Origin: a gamma proteobacterium symbiont of Stewartia floridana
GTDB lineage: Bacteria; Pseudomonadota; Gammaproteobacteria; Chromatiales; Chromatiaceae
NCBI GenBank assembly: GCA_003676145.1
Contig: NAUB01000015.1
Coordinates: 62,001-126,000 of the forward strand
Reading direction: 5' to 3'
Length of the DNA stretch: 64,000 bases
Positions 29,778-39,161 of this stretch are shown here, in pieces (position 1 is the stretch's first letter; each line of letters begins with the position of its first letter). The position numbers and the translations under genes are program-made. The notes under the pieces were generated by a model. The model saw only the letters and a program-made list of their open reading frames with translations, was not told the origin of the DNA and did no database searches.

Positions 29778-30098
29778 CTACTGTACTGGCTCTTTGGGTG
29801 GTGTGTAGTTGCTATCCTTGGGATTGATAAAGATGAATTCGCTTTCGCCATCATCCAGCTCGGCAAAATCCATCGTCGTCTCATCCAGCAATGAATAGTA
29901 CTCAGGCGTCATGATGATACTGATCCCTTCCGAGTCGAACTGAATATCCTCTTCGCTGGCGTCATCAAATCCCATCAGATAATCAAAGCTGCCGTCTTCC
30001 TTCTGCTGTGCGGCGAAGCGTAACGCCATACCTTCCGTACCGCCCATTTTCGCGGCCTGCACAATCTGCTCAGCTGCTCGAGGTGTAATTTTAAACAT
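29778..30098 (-). CDS. dsrR: DsrR, IscA-fold protein lacking cluster cysteines
   Basis: 106-aa A-type (IscA/ErpA) fold: FKITPRAAEQIVQAAKMGG, then ALRFAAQQKEDGS, YLMGFDDA, and GISIIMTPEYYSLLDETTMDF. The three cysteines that bind Fe-S in IscA are absent, as in Allochromatium DsrR, where the protein is thought to act after transcription on dsr expression. Located between dsrN and dsrS. Confidence 0.93.
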   Translation of the reverse strand: MFKITPRAAEQIVQAAKMGGTEGMALRFAAQQKEDGSFDYLMGFDDASEEDIQFDSEGISIIMTPEYYSLLDETTMDFAELDDGESEFIFINPKDSNYTPPKEPVQ

Positions 30099-30118
30099 CG
30101 CTCACCTGTTGTTTGCTC

Positions 30119-31504
30119 TCAAACGTTTTTCACTGACGCTACCAGCGCCAGAAAACGCGCCACCCAGTTGTTACCGCCTACGCTGCGTCTGTGGGTATAA
30201 CTTGCCAGCAGATTCTTATAGACGTAACCATCATTTTTACCGTCGATACCAAAGCCCCGCTCCACCCGGTAGGCGTAGTCATCCTGTTGCGCCTTCAAAC
30301 CAACCAGGGATGAGTAGTGAAACTCATGGGCAAAAATCTCCTGGTGCCCCTCACCGAGGGTTGGCCATGGACTCCTGCCGGTTTCACTCAGCCGCACGTA
30401 ACCTCTGCCCTGGGGCTTTTCGTGCATCACCGTATCGGCCGGTATCACACCTGCCATTCTACATTTTTTCCCTTGCCAGGACAGACTCCGGGTCAAATAG
30501 ATCAAGCCGCCACATTCCGCATAAACAGGCCCACCCCGCTCGATGAATCCGACGATCGCCTGTTGCATATGCGGATTGCTCTCGATCTGTTGCATGGTCG
30601 TTTCCGGGAAACCACCACCGAGAAAAATACCATCCACATCAGGCAGTTCCCGGTCTTTCAGGGTATTGAATTCAAGCAGCTCCGCACCCGATTCCCGGAA
30701 CCTGTCCAGATCGTCCGGGTAGTAGAAGCCGAACGCCTCATCCCTCGCCAGACCGATTTTCAGCCCGGCATAAGGCCGCTCTGAATTCAATGGATTTTGT
30801 GTGGATGCCGTGCCAATCGGCTCAGCACCATTGGCAATTTCGAGAAAACGCTCAAGATCCACATTGGTTTTGGCGGTTTCCGCCAACTTGTTGATGAGCT
30901 TTTCAGAGCTCTGCTCCTCATTGCTCGGAATCAGACCCAGATGGCGTTCGACGATCTGCAGTTCCGGATCCGCCTGTACGGCGCCCAATACCGGAATGTC
31001 CGTGTAGTGCTCAACCACCTGAATCAACTTCGACTGATGGCGACTGCCGCCAACCTGATTGAGAATCACCCCATTGATCCGGATATCCGGGTCGAATGCC
31101 TGATAGCCAAGCAACAGGGGCGCAATGCCCCGGGTCATACCCCGACAGTTGATGACCAGTACGACCGGAGTCCCGAGATGAACGGCCATCGCCGCATTAC
31201 TGTTTGAACCGGCCACATCGATGCCGTCATACAATCCCTTGTTTCCCTCGATCAGCGCCAGATCGCTATCCTGCTGCTGATTGATATAGCGCTGACTGAT
31301 CTCATCCCGGCTCTGAGTGTAGAAATCCAGGTTGTAGCAAGCTCTGCCTGCCGCAGCGCTCAACCAGAGGGGATCGATATAGTCCGGTCCCTTTTTGAAG
31401 GGTTGCACCCGTACACCCCGCTCCACCAGTGCGCGCACAAGTCCAATCGAGAGCGTGGTCTTGCCGGAGGATTTATGGGCGGCTGATATGTAGATTGATG
31501 GCAC
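30119..31504 (-). CDS. dsrN: DsrN, siroheme amidase (CobB-like glutamine amidotransferase)
   Basis: 461 aa. It resembles cobyrinate a,c-diamide synthase: P-loop SAAHKSSGKTTLSIGL at the start, GLYDGIDVAGSNSN, VLVINCRGMTRG, and a C-terminal class I glutaminase domain with GGGFPE and YAECGGLIYLTRSL (catalytic Cys). In Dsr systems it amidates siroheme to the siroamide used by DsrAB. It follows dsrP but an intrinsic terminator lies between them. Confidence 0.95.
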   Translation of the reverse strand: MPSIYISAAHKSSGKTTLSIGLVRALVERGVRVQPFKKGPDYIDPLWLSAAAGRACYNLDFYTQSRDEISQRYINQQQDSDLALIEGNKGLYDGIDVAGSNSNAAMAVHLGTPVVLVINCRGMTRGIAPLLLGYQAFDPDIRINGVILNQVGGSRHQSKLIQVVEHYTDIPVLGAVQADPELQIVERHLGLIPSNEEQSSEKLINKLAETAKTNVDLERFLEIANGAEPIGTASTQNPLNSERPYAGLKIGLARDEAFGFYYPDDLDRFRESGAELLEFNTLKDRELPDVDGIFLGGGFPETTMQQIESNPHMQQAIVGFIERGGPVYAECGGLIYLTRSLSWQGKKCRMAGVIPADTVMHEKPQGRGYVRLSETGRSPWPTLGEGHQEIFAHEFHYSSLVGLKAQQDDYAYRVERGFGIDGKNDGYVYKNLLASYTHRRSVGGNNWVARFLALVASVKNV

Positions 31505-31556
31505 GGCTGGTGGGGTTGGTTTATTAAGTAAACTGACTACATCCTACGCTGTAAAC

Positions 31557-31588
31557 AAAAAATCCACCACCGCAAAGCGGTGATGGAT
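31557..31588 (-). terminator. Intrinsic terminator between dsrP and dsrN
   Basis: Read on the minus strand: a 12-bp stem (one mismatch, G-U capable) with arms 31577-31588 and 31562-31573, a 3-base loop, then six T. This is downstream of the dsrP stop (31626) and 53 nt before the dsrN start, so dsrNRS may need their own promoter or read-through. Confidence 0.75.
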
Positions 31589-31625
31589 CTTAGGGTTTGT
31601 TCGACTGTCGAGGACAGAAGATCGA

Positions 31626-32813
31626 TTAATCTTCCAGAGTCTCCGGGAAGACCTTGAATACCCTGGCGCCAACCGCAACCATGGTCAGTGCGACAGCGAT
31701 GCCAGCTACACCAAGCGCCGCTTCAGGCAGGGTAGGCACATAATTCATCACCTGTCCGTCGTAGAAACCACTCTCCACAACCTCTTTACCCGGGAACAGA
31801 TTCATTGGGTAGGCCTGACCACCGATGACAATCACATAGATCTGGAAGAAGCCACCGATCAGCACCGCAACGGATGCCGCGGCAATCGCCCAGCGGGACT
31901 TTTCAAATGCCGGGGAGTAGATCAAAAACAGCGGAATGATGCTGCCGATGAAGATCTGACCGATCCAGAACATCTGGGTATAGACACCACCATCGAGCAG
32001 GATGAAGCGCTCGATACCATGATGCTGGGTAATGTAGAGATTGGTCAGATGATAAGCCAGGGTGAAGTAGAACACCGCACCAACGAAAACCCCCAACAGG
32101 TTTTTCAGCTTGGTCAGACGGAAATCGCCCAACTCACGATCACCCCAGATGTAGGCGGCAATCAGGGTGATGATGAAGAAAGCCAGCCCATAACTGAACG
32201 ACATGATAACGAACATCGGCGCCATCACCGCTGCATCGTAAGCTTCCCGGGCGACCAGAAAACCGAAGATGGAACCGGTACCGGTGGTCAGCGCAATACG
32301 CCAGAAGAAAGCGGCAAAACCGACGGTGCGATTATATTTGTTTACGCTACGGTCGATCATGGTCCAAAGATAGATACCAACGATCGCGAAGAATCCGGTG
32401 TAGAGTATGACGTTCCAGGCGAAGATTGACTTGAAGTTATATTCCGTCATGGCGACGATCAGACGGTCGGGACGTCCCAGATCGAGAACCAATACCATCA
32501 GACCACCGGCCAGCAGACCGATAGCCAGCAAGCCGGAGTAGCGGCCCAGAGGTTTATACAGCGGCCCACCGAAGACTGAACCAATGGAAGCGACATTCAG
32601 CGCCCCGGAAGCAGCGACAATCAGAAAGATGGCGAATACATGAGGCAGCCCCCAGACAATCTGGTTGGTCATGCCGGTAACCCAGTGGCCATTGTGCTCC
32701 ATGTAGTAGGCGGCACCCAGACCGATCGCGATGATCACACCCAACAGGGCCAGCCCGGACCAGTATCTTGCCGGCGTGCCACAGTAGAGTTCGCGGTAAT
32801 ACATCTTACTCAT
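31626..32813 (-). CDS. dsrP: DsrP, NrfD-family quinone-interacting membrane subunit
   Basis: 395 aa, about ten transmembrane helices, NrfD/PsrC type. Subunit of the DsrMKJOP complex; with DsrO and DsrJ it forms a module exchanging electrons between the quinone pool and the periplasm. Follows dsrO by 23 bp. Confidence 0.95.
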   Translation of the reverse strand: MSKMYYRELYCGTPARYWSGLALLGVIIAIGLGAAYYMEHNGHWVTGMTNQIVWGLPHVFAIFLIVAASGALNVASIGSVFGGPLYKPLGRYSGLLAIGLLAGGLMVLVLDLGRPDRLIVAMTEYNFKSIFAWNVILYTGFFAIVGIYLWTMIDRSVNKYNRTVGFAAFFWRIALTTGTGSIFGFLVAREAYDAAVMAPMFVIMSFSYGLAFFIITLIAAYIWGDRELGDFRLTKLKNLLGVFVGAVFYFTLAYHLTNLYITQHHGIERFILLDGGVYTQMFWIGQIFIGSIIPLFLIYSPAFEKSRWAIAAASVAVLIGGFFQIYVIVIGGQAYPMNLFPGKEVVESGFYDGQVMNYVPTLPEAALGVAGIAVALTMVAVGARVFKVFPETLED

Positions 32814-32836
32814 TTTGAATCCTAGCTCCCCTCAGA

Positions 32837-33589
32837 TTACAGGTTGAGATAGCGCACGCCGGTATTCAACTCAAGGTCGGCCCGGATCTGTACTGAGTTG
32901 GTGGATTTAAGTGTCTTGCTGATCTCACTGTTCGGATCATTCAAGTCACCGAAAAGGATGGCGTCATGGCCCTCTTTGCTGCAGGCTTCCTGGCAGGCCG
33001 TCTGCATAACCCCATCGTCGACACGATGCACACAGAGTGTGCAGGACTCAACGCAACCTTTACCACGTGGTGCATTGACCGACTGTTCAGTCAGTGCTTC
33101 ATGGATGAAGGATCTGGCTTTATAGGGACAGGCCATCATGCAGTAACGGCAACCGATGCAGCGGTGGCGATCCACCAATACTATGCCGTCTACTCGCTTG
33201 AATGAGGCATTGGTCGGACAGACATCGACACAGGGCGGATGCTCACAATGCTGACACATCATGACCAGACGGTTTTCGCGGCCAGTCTGCTTGTCTTTCA
33301 GTTTTACCGGACGAATCCAGACAGCGTCGGTTGCCGGTCTGCCATGGCCTTTCAGACCATGTTCCGTATTACAGGCGTCAACACAGGCACTACAACCGTC
33401 AGCACATTTGTTACTGTCGATCAGCATACCCCAACGATGTTTTGCATCGGCTCCAGCAGAAGCCTCATCACTGACAGAAGCAGCATGCAGAATCACGCCG
33501 GGTGCGATGGTCATGGCACCGGTTGCAGCAATGGCACCGCCAATCATCTTGCGGCGATCCATATTCGGCTGGTCACTCTTATTACTCAT
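32837..33589 (-). CDS. dsrO: DsrO, periplasmic iron-sulfur subunit
   Basis: 250 aa with a Tat signal (MDRRKMIGGAIAATG). Ferredoxin-type cysteine sets: CADGCSACVDACN, CQHCEHPPCVDVCP, HRCIGCRYCMMACPYKA, and a fourth set CVESCTLC plus later cysteines. These carry several [4Fe-4S] clusters linking DsrJ to DsrP. It lies two bases before dsrJ's end, tightly packed in the operon. Confidence 0.95.
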   Translation of the reverse strand: MSNKSDQPNMDRRKMIGGAIAATGAMTIAPGVILHAASVSDEASAGADAKHRWGMLIDSNKCADGCSACVDACNTEHGLKGHGRPATDAVWIRPVKLKDKQTGRENRLVMMCQHCEHPPCVDVCPTNASFKRVDGIVLVDRHRCIGCRYCMMACPYKARSFIHEALTEQSVNAPRGKGCVESCTLCVHRVDDGVMQTACQEACSKEGHDAILFGDLNDPNSEISKTLKSTNSVQIRADLELNTGVRYLNL

Positions 33590-33591
33590 CT

Positions 33592-34068
33592 TCAGTCTCT
33601 CTGAATCCCAGCTGGCAGTTGAATATCAAGGCCTTCATGCGGATCGGAGTCACCACTATGATGTCCTAATTTGGCAGCTCCGGCCTGTGTGTCGGGCGTT
33701 GTTCTGTGGCACTGAAAACAGGCAGGGCTCACCGCAACATACTCGTGACAAGCCTGACAAAACTGACCCTCATCGGTTACAGAGACCGCCTGACCTTGTT
33801 GATCCTTCGAGGCATGGCAGTCGATACATTCCGACAGACTGTAATCGATACCACGAATACCATCGATTACAGTGTCATCTCTGCCATGCTGCAGGTAGTC
33901 CATATGGTTCCTGCGCATCTGATCCGTCGGTGCCACGCAACTCTTAAGCGAAGCGGCTTTCGAATTTTCGGTCACAAAGCGACTCTCAGCGAACACCTGC
34001 ATGGCAGGCGCCAACAGCGCCGCCAGCAGGATCAAGAGAGTACTGTTGCTGATGAGAGAACTACGCAT
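33592..34068 (-). CDS. dsrJ: DsrJ, triheme cytochrome c
   Basis: 158 aa, N-terminal signal/anchor (LLILLAALLAPAMQVFA), three c-heme motifs CIDCH, CQACH and CFQCH. A conserved extra cysteine (SLKSCVAPTDQM) corresponds to the residue known to ligate an unusual His/Cys heme in the A. vinosum protein. Periplasmic face of DsrMKJOP; probably the site where periplasmic sulfur substrate is oxidised or sensed. Confidence 0.96.
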   Translation of the reverse strand: MRSSLISNSTLLILLAALLAPAMQVFAESRFVTENSKAASLKSCVAPTDQMRRNHMDYLQHGRDDTVIDGIRGIDYSLSECIDCHASKDQQGQAVSVTDEGQFCQACHEYVAVSPACFQCHRTTPDTQAGAAKLGHHSGDSDPHEGLDIQLPAGIQRD

Positions 34069-34076
34069 CTCAGCTC

Positions 34077-36023
34077 CTATTCACCTAACCCCATTTGGAT
34101 ATAACCAGTTGGGCAGACATCGGTACAAACATGACAACCGATACACTTGTTGTAGTCTGTGTCCACATAGCGGCCAGTGGTGGTCTCATTGCGCTTGACG
34201 CGGAAGACCGCATCCTGAGGACAGAAGACCACACAGTTGTCACACTCGAAACACATGCCGCAGCTCATGCAGCGTTTGGCCTCTTCCTGCACCTGTTCCT
34301 GGTTCAGACCACTCATACGCTCTTTGAAGTGGTGTAATACTTCATCAGCGGTGGGAACATCTTCTGAACGCAGCAGACGCGGTGTGAATTCGAAGTGGCC
34401 GAGGAACAGATCGTTGGCAGGAATAACCTCCTGACGGGAACGGTCCTCATAGTTGTGGACAGCGTATTTGGCAGAGTTGGTACCACGCAGATCACCTTCA
34501 TTCTTATCGAAGGCTTCGGGCTCCATATCGGCCTCTTTCAGCTTATCCAGCAGGTCGAAGTGATGTACATCCACCTTGGGACGCTTGGCCATCGTTTTCT
34601 TATTGATGTAGGCATCGATGCTTTCGCAGGCAATGGATGCCTGACCAATCGCGGTGGTCAGCAGATGAGGCCGAACGATATCACCAGCGACGAAGTGACC
34701 CTCTTTACCGGGTACCTGATAGAACTTGTCCGCATCGATCAGGTTGCGATCGTTGGCCATATCCTCCAGGCCGTCCATATCTGCGCTCTGACCAATCGCG
34801 GAGACGATCAGATCAGCTTCCAGTACACGCTCGGTACCTTCGGTTGGAATCGGAGTCATGCCGTCCATTGTACAATCACAAACTTTCAATCCGGTTGCAC
34901 GACCGTCGTCACCGATAATCACTTCCAGTGGCATTACGCCGTCCAGAATCTCGCAACCTTCGTGCAGTGCATCGTGAATCTCGTGCTGTGCGGCAAACAT
35001 CTTGTCCTTGGTGAACAAGGAAGTCAGAGTCGCAGCGGCAGGTGCAGCACCGTCGGCCAGCGCATCATCCTGATTCATGTTGATATCCAGTACCACATCT
35101 TCAGGATTGCCAGCGGCATCATTGGTACCGAGACGACGGGCGACTGAAATCACGTCGATGGAGGTATCACCACCACCGATGCAGACCACGTTCTTCGCGG
35201 TGACCTTCATGCGGCCCTCGTTGAAGGCCTTGAGGAAGGCGACACCGGAGACACAGTTAGGTGTGCCTACCCAGCCGTCAACCGGCAGATCGCGACCATT
35301 CTGGCAACCCAGTGCCCAGAGAATGGCATCGTACTCTTTTTCGAGATCGGCAACCGGCACATCGGAACCGACCTTGACACCGGTACGGGTCTCAACGCCC
35401 ATATCCAGAATACGCTGAATCTCGGCCTGCAGTTTATCGCGAGGAATACGATAGTTGGGGATGCCGTAACGCATCATACCGCCGAGCTCAGGATCCTTTT
35501 CGAATACGGTAACCCCGTGACCCAGTTTACGCAGTTGGAAGGCAGCCGCCATACCAGCCGGTCCACCACCGATTACCGCGACTTTTTTACCGGTATCGGC
35601 GCCAGGGGTGAATTTGAAACCTTTCTCGATGGCGGTATCACCGATGTACTGCTCAACTGAGTTGATGCCGACGAAGTCTTCAACCTCGTTACGGTTACAG
35701 CCATCCTGACAAGGTGCCGGGCAGACACGGCCCATCATGGAAGGGAAAGGGTTAGCCTCGACAGCACGCTCGAAGGCATACTGCTCCCACTCCATACCTT
35801 CGGAAGGTTTTTCCTGCTCACGTACGATCGCCAGCCAGCCACGGATATCGTGACCGGACGGACAGCCACCCTGACAGGGAGGTGTACGGTTGATATAGGT
35901 AGGGCACTTGTAGGATGTATCTTCCTGGAAGATCTTATCACCCCAATCATCCCACTCATTGTCGCCGTCTTCAAAACGACGCCAAGTAACGTCTTTTTTC
36001 ATCTCTTCGCTAGGAGTTGCCAT
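34077..36023 (-). CDS. dsrL: DsrL, NAD(P)H:acceptor oxidoreductase of oxidative Dsr
   Basis: 648-aa iron-sulfur flavoprotein like the GltD subunit of glutamate synthase. An N-terminal cysteine domain (CPTYINRTPPCQGGCPSG, CPAPCQDGCNR) precedes the FAD fold (VAVIGGGPAGMAAAFQL) and an NAD(P) fold (VVCIGGGDTSIDVISVARRLG). The C-terminus has two ferredoxin-like sets (CMSCGMCFECDNC, CIGCHVCTDVCP). Associates with DsrAB and takes the electrons released by sulfite formation. The presence of dsrL is a marker of the sulfur-oxidising Dsr pathway. Confidence 0.96.
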   Translation of the reverse strand: MATPSEEMKKDVTWRRFEDGDNEWDDWGDKIFQEDTSYKCPTYINRTPPCQGGCPSGHDIRGWLAIVREQEKPSEGMEWEQYAFERAVEANPFPSMMGRVCPAPCQDGCNRNEVEDFVGINSVEQYIGDTAIEKGFKFTPGADTGKKVAVIGGGPAGMAAAFQLRKLGHGVTVFEKDPELGGMMRYGIPNYRIPRDKLQAEIQRILDMGVETRTGVKVGSDVPVADLEKEYDAILWALGCQNGRDLPVDGWVGTPNCVSGVAFLKAFNEGRMKVTAKNVVCIGGGDTSIDVISVARRLGTNDAAGNPEDVVLDINMNQDDALADGAAPAAATLTSLFTKDKMFAAQHEIHDALHEGCEILDGVMPLEVIIGDDGRATGLKVCDCTMDGMTPIPTEGTERVLEADLIVSAIGQSADMDGLEDMANDRNLIDADKFYQVPGKEGHFVAGDIVRPHLLTTAIGQASIACESIDAYINKKTMAKRPKVDVHHFDLLDKLKEADMEPEAFDKNEGDLRGTNSAKYAVHNYEDRSRQEVIPANDLFLGHFEFTPRLLRSEDVPTADEVLHHFKERMSGLNQEQVQEEAKRCMSCGMCFECDNCVVFCPQDAVFRVKRNETTTGRYVDTDYNKCIGCHVCTDVCPTGYIQMGLGE

Positions 36024-36102
36024 ATTCAGTCTCCTTATAGAACTTATCTTGGTCGTGCCCTACACAGGGTAGGAATCTATGTTGCGCTAGTTAATCGTAT
36101 CT

Positions 36103-37635
36103 CTAATCATCATCGCCATAGTCCGGGGCTTCCTCGGGTGGCGTTTTTCTGTTCAACACAATGGCATTGCTGACCAATTGGTGAACACTGACGATCTGGA
36201 ACATATCCATACCGTAGTAAGGTAATACCTTGGTGAACTGACTCTTGCAGATGGCGCAGATCGCAGCTAAATGGGTAACACCTTTCTCTTCCATGACATT
36301 CTTGAAGGCGCTCATCCGAGGCTTCGCCCCTTTGACGCGCACTTCCATCAAATCATCGGTCAGCAGACCACCACCACCGCCACAGCAGAAGGTGCGCTCA
36401 TGGATGGTGTCCCACTCCATGTCGTGGTAGTTGTTGACGACTGCCTTGATGACTTTACGGGGAATCTCAAACTGGCCACCCGGGGTATCACCCATGCGGG
36501 AGGCGCGGGCCACGTTGCATGAGTCGTGGAAGGTGATCGACATATCGTCATTTTCCGACTTGTCGAACTCCAGAGTGCCCTTCTCGATCTCGTTCAAGGT
36601 GAACTCGCAGATATGCTGCGGTACCGGATAGTCCGGATCGAGGAAATCGAAAGGACCGGCCAGGGTGTTGAGGAAACTGTAGGCAATACGCCAGGCGTGT
36701 CCACACTCACCAAAGACAATGCGTTTAACACCAAGCTCCAAGGCCGCTTGACGGATTCTCAATGATACCCGGCGCATATTTTCATAGCTGCCGATGAACA
36801 TGCCGAAGTTACCGGCTTCCGAGGCGGTGGTGCTCAATGTCCAGCTGACACCGGCTTCATGAAAGACCTTGCCATAACCGATCAAGCCATCCACGTGAGG
36901 CTCGGCAAAGAAATCCGCTGAAGGGGTAACCAGCAGAATGTCAGCCCCTTTTACATCGAGAGGATATTTGACGGCGACTTCATCTTCGTCCCAAACATCT
37001 TCTTCCAGACCCTCAAGGGTATCAGCGATGGCAGGACCAGGCAGACCCAGATTGTTTCCGATCTTGTGGACCTTGCCGATGATCTCGTTACAGTACTTCT
37101 GGCCGACACCGATGGAGTCAAGAATCTCTCTGGCTGCCATGGAGATCTCTGCGGTATCGATGCCGTATGGGCAGAACACAGAGCAGCGTCGGCATTGTGA
37201 ACACTGGTGAAAATAGCTGTACCAGTCGTCAATGATCTCTTCACTCAGATCGACCGCGCCGACCAGTTTCGGAAAGTATTTTCCGGCGAAAGTGAAATAG
37301 CGACGATAGACTTTACGCAGCAGGTCCTGACGACCCACAGGCATATTCTTGGGATCCTGGGTACCGAGAAAATAGTGGCATTTATCCGTGCAGGAACCAC
37401 ATTTCACACAGGCATCCATGAAAACCTGGAATGAGCGATAGCGGCTCAGCAGATCGCCCATCTTGTCGATCGCGACCTCTTTCCAGTTCTCTACTTTCTC
37501 ACCGGGAAATCCCAAATCTTCCTGATGATTGGGTTTAGCCACAAAGCAAGTGATATGCTCCATGGTACCTTCAACCAACTCAGGAACTTCGATGTGTTCA
37601 CTCAGTTCCGGTGTTTCGAATTCAGCTCCAGCCAT
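36103..37635 (-). CDS. dsrK: DsrK, catalytic HdrD-like iron-sulfur subunit
   Basis: 510 aa, cytoplasmic. Two ferredoxin sets (CVKCGSCTDKCH and CSQCRRCSVFCP) and two CCG-type domains like heterodisulfide reductase HdrD (FHDSCNVARASRMG; FCCGGGGGLL), which hold a special [4Fe-4S] cluster. It is thought to exchange electrons with the DsrC trisulfide or disulfide and pass them through DsrM. Confidence 0.96.
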   Translation of the reverse strand: MAGAEFETPELSEHIEVPELVEGTMEHITCFVAKPNHQEDLGFPGEKVENWKEVAIDKMGDLLSRYRSFQVFMDACVKCGSCTDKCHYFLGTQDPKNMPVGRQDLLRKVYRRYFTFAGKYFPKLVGAVDLSEEIIDDWYSYFHQCSQCRRCSVFCPYGIDTAEISMAAREILDSIGVGQKYCNEIIGKVHKIGNNLGLPGPAIADTLEGLEEDVWDEDEVAVKYPLDVKGADILLVTPSADFFAEPHVDGLIGYGKVFHEAGVSWTLSTTASEAGNFGMFIGSYENMRRVSLRIRQAALELGVKRIVFGECGHAWRIAYSFLNTLAGPFDFLDPDYPVPQHICEFTLNEIEKGTLEFDKSENDDMSITFHDSCNVARASRMGDTPGGQFEIPRKVIKAVVNNYHDMEWDTIHERTFCCGGGGGLLTDDLMEVRVKGAKPRMSAFKNVMEEKGVTHLAAICAICKSQFTKVLPYYGMDMFQIVSVHQLVSNAIVLNRKTPPEEAPDYGDDD

Positions 37636-37663
37636 TTGTAACCCTCATCGGCCAAGCGTGGAC

Positions 37664-38386
37664 TTAAGACTCTTCAAACTTTCTGGCCCAATCGACCAAG
37701 TGACGACGCTCACGCGGATTGTCCACTTGATTACGGGTTGGGCTGAAGAAGACCCCGGGGATGTGCAGCAGTTTGCTGAATGGCAGCAAAATCATCAGCA
37801 CAGCGACCAGAGTCAGGTGTATCAACAGGATCGGATCCATCGGTAGCTCGCCACCGCTTAAGGTCCAGAATCCGGTAAAAAACTGCTTCACTGCCACCAC
37901 ATCGGTGTGAATGACAAAGGTCATCATGGCGCCGCTCATGCCGATCATCAGCAGAATCAGCAGCCAGAGGTAATCGGATGGTGCAGAGATATAACGGACC
38001 CGGTCGACGAAAATACGTCGAACCAACAGACCCGCCAGACCCGCAACCATGGCAAAGGCAGCATACTTACCGAAGGGCTGTATCAACTGGATAGGCAGCC
38101 ACACAGGATCGATGAAGTAGCGCACATGTCTCAACAGGACCAGGAAAAGCCCCATGTGGAACAACCAGGAAAAGATCCAGGTCCACTTGGTACTCTTGAA
38201 CAGACTTTCAAAGAGTACAACTTCGCGAAACAGTCTGAAAACAACCCCGGTCTGAGTCACAGGCGCCGGAGTCGTGGGAATCTTTAGTGGTGCAGGTGTC
38301 TTGGCATACTGGACGATTTTTCTCGCCAAGCCAATTACCAGAACGATGGTCGCTACGATAAACAGCAACGCGTAGACAGATGACAT
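37664..38386 (-). CDS. dsrM: DsrM, membrane cytochrome b subunit
   Basis: 240 aa with about five to six transmembrane helices, related to the nitrate reductase gamma subunit (HMGLFLVLLRHVRYF and ILLIHLTLVAVLMILLPFSKLLHIPGVFF carry histidines expected for hemes b). Membrane partner of DsrK. Confidence 0.95.
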   Translation of the reverse strand: MSSVYALLFIVATIVLVIGLARKIVQYAKTPAPLKIPTTPAPVTQTGVVFRLFREVVLFESLFKSTKWTWIFSWLFHMGLFLVLLRHVRYFIDPVWLPIQLIQPFGKYAAFAMVAGLAGLLVRRIFVDRVRYISAPSDYLWLLILLMIGMSGAMMTFVIHTDVVAVKQFFTGFWTLSGGELPMDPILLIHLTLVAVLMILLPFSKLLHIPGVFFSPTRNQVDNPRERRHLVDWARKFEES

Positions 38387-38421
38387 GTTCCTGCGTTCCT
38401 CAAGTGTTGGTCTGATTCACC

Positions 38422-38449
38422 GGCGGGTGAATGTCAGCATTCACCCGCC
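38422..38449. promoter_or_regulatory. Perfect 12-bp hairpin between dsrC and dsrM
   Basis: Arms GGCGGGTGAATG (38422-38433) and CATTCACCCGCC (38438-38449), 4-base loop. No T-run follows in the transcript direction, so it is more likely an RNA-stabilising or processing stem 3' of dsrC than a full terminator. Confidence 0.75.
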
Positions 38450-38464
38450 CAGTGTATGGGTCTC

Positions 38465-38797
38465 TTAGATACAGCCAGTAGGCTTAGGCAGACCGGCGAA
38501 ACGGCAAGCCTGCTTACCAGGACCGTATGGGAAAAGGGCATACAGATATTTAGAGTTGCCTTTCTCTTTACCCAGCTTCTTACCAACAGCTTTGGTCAGA
38601 ACGCGTACGGCTGGAGCAATCTGGTACTCTTCATAGTACTCACGCAGGAAGTTGATGATCTCCCAGTGCTCGTCGGTCAGCTCGAGGTCATCCTCTGCCG
38701 CCATAACTTCAGCAACAGCAGGTTCCCATTCACCCAGGTTGGTCAGGTAACCCTCTTCATCAGTTTCGAAGGTTTTACCATTTGCTTCGATAGCCAT
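38465..38797 (-). CDS. dsrC: DsrC, sulfur carrier with two C-terminal cysteines
   Basis: 110 aa. The flexible C-terminal arm ends GKQACRFAGLPKPTGCI, with both conserved cysteines (CysB at the KQAC position, CysA second to last). DsrC carries sulfane sulfur from DsrEFH to DsrAB, and its trisulfide links to DsrMKJOP. Own hairpin follows it; dsrC products are usually in excess over the rest of the operon. Confidence 0.98.
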   Translation of the reverse strand: MAIEANGKTFETDEEGYLTNLGEWEPAVAEVMAAEDDLELTDEHWEIINFLREYYEEYQIAPAVRVLTKAVGKKLGKEKGNSKYLYALFPYGPGKQACRFAGLPKPTGCI

Positions 38798-38840
38798 ATT
38801 TTCTCTCCAAATTACGTTACAGAGTTGTTCAGTAAACTAA

Positions 38841-39146
38841 TCAGACCCAAGCCTGTACTTTGTCGTTCTCAGCAGCGAGGGCGACAAACTTGGCATAGTC
38901 CACGATTTCGATACCATCAACGACCTTATCTTCAGCGACACCGCGCGCTTTCAGGTCGGGGCCCAGTACATAGAAGCTGACACCGCTGGCTGCGGCAATC
39001 TTGTCAGCAATCGCTGTGCCTTTGATCGCACCATAGATACCATCTTCATACATCAGCACGGCACTGCCCTGTTTGGCATAGGCCAGACAGCTGTCCATAG
39101 AAGACTTCTCGAAAGGTGATTTATTGACTGTGTGTAGCGTGCTCAT
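38841..39146 (-). CDS. dsrH: DsrH, sulfurtransferase subunit
   Basis: 101 aa from the ATG at 39146 (an in-frame TTG lies two codons earlier). TusB/DsrH fold with a conserved cysteine near residue 20 (MDSCLAYAKQGSAVLMYEDG). Part of the DsrE2F2H2 hexamer that passes sulfur to DsrC. Confidence 0.95.
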   Translation of the reverse strand: MSTLHTVNKSPFEKSSMDSCLAYAKQGSAVLMYEDGIYGAIKGTAIADKIAAASGVSFYVLGPDLKARGVAEDKVVDGIEIVDYAKFVALAAENDKVQAWV

Positions 39147-39161
39147 TATCAATACCCCAAA

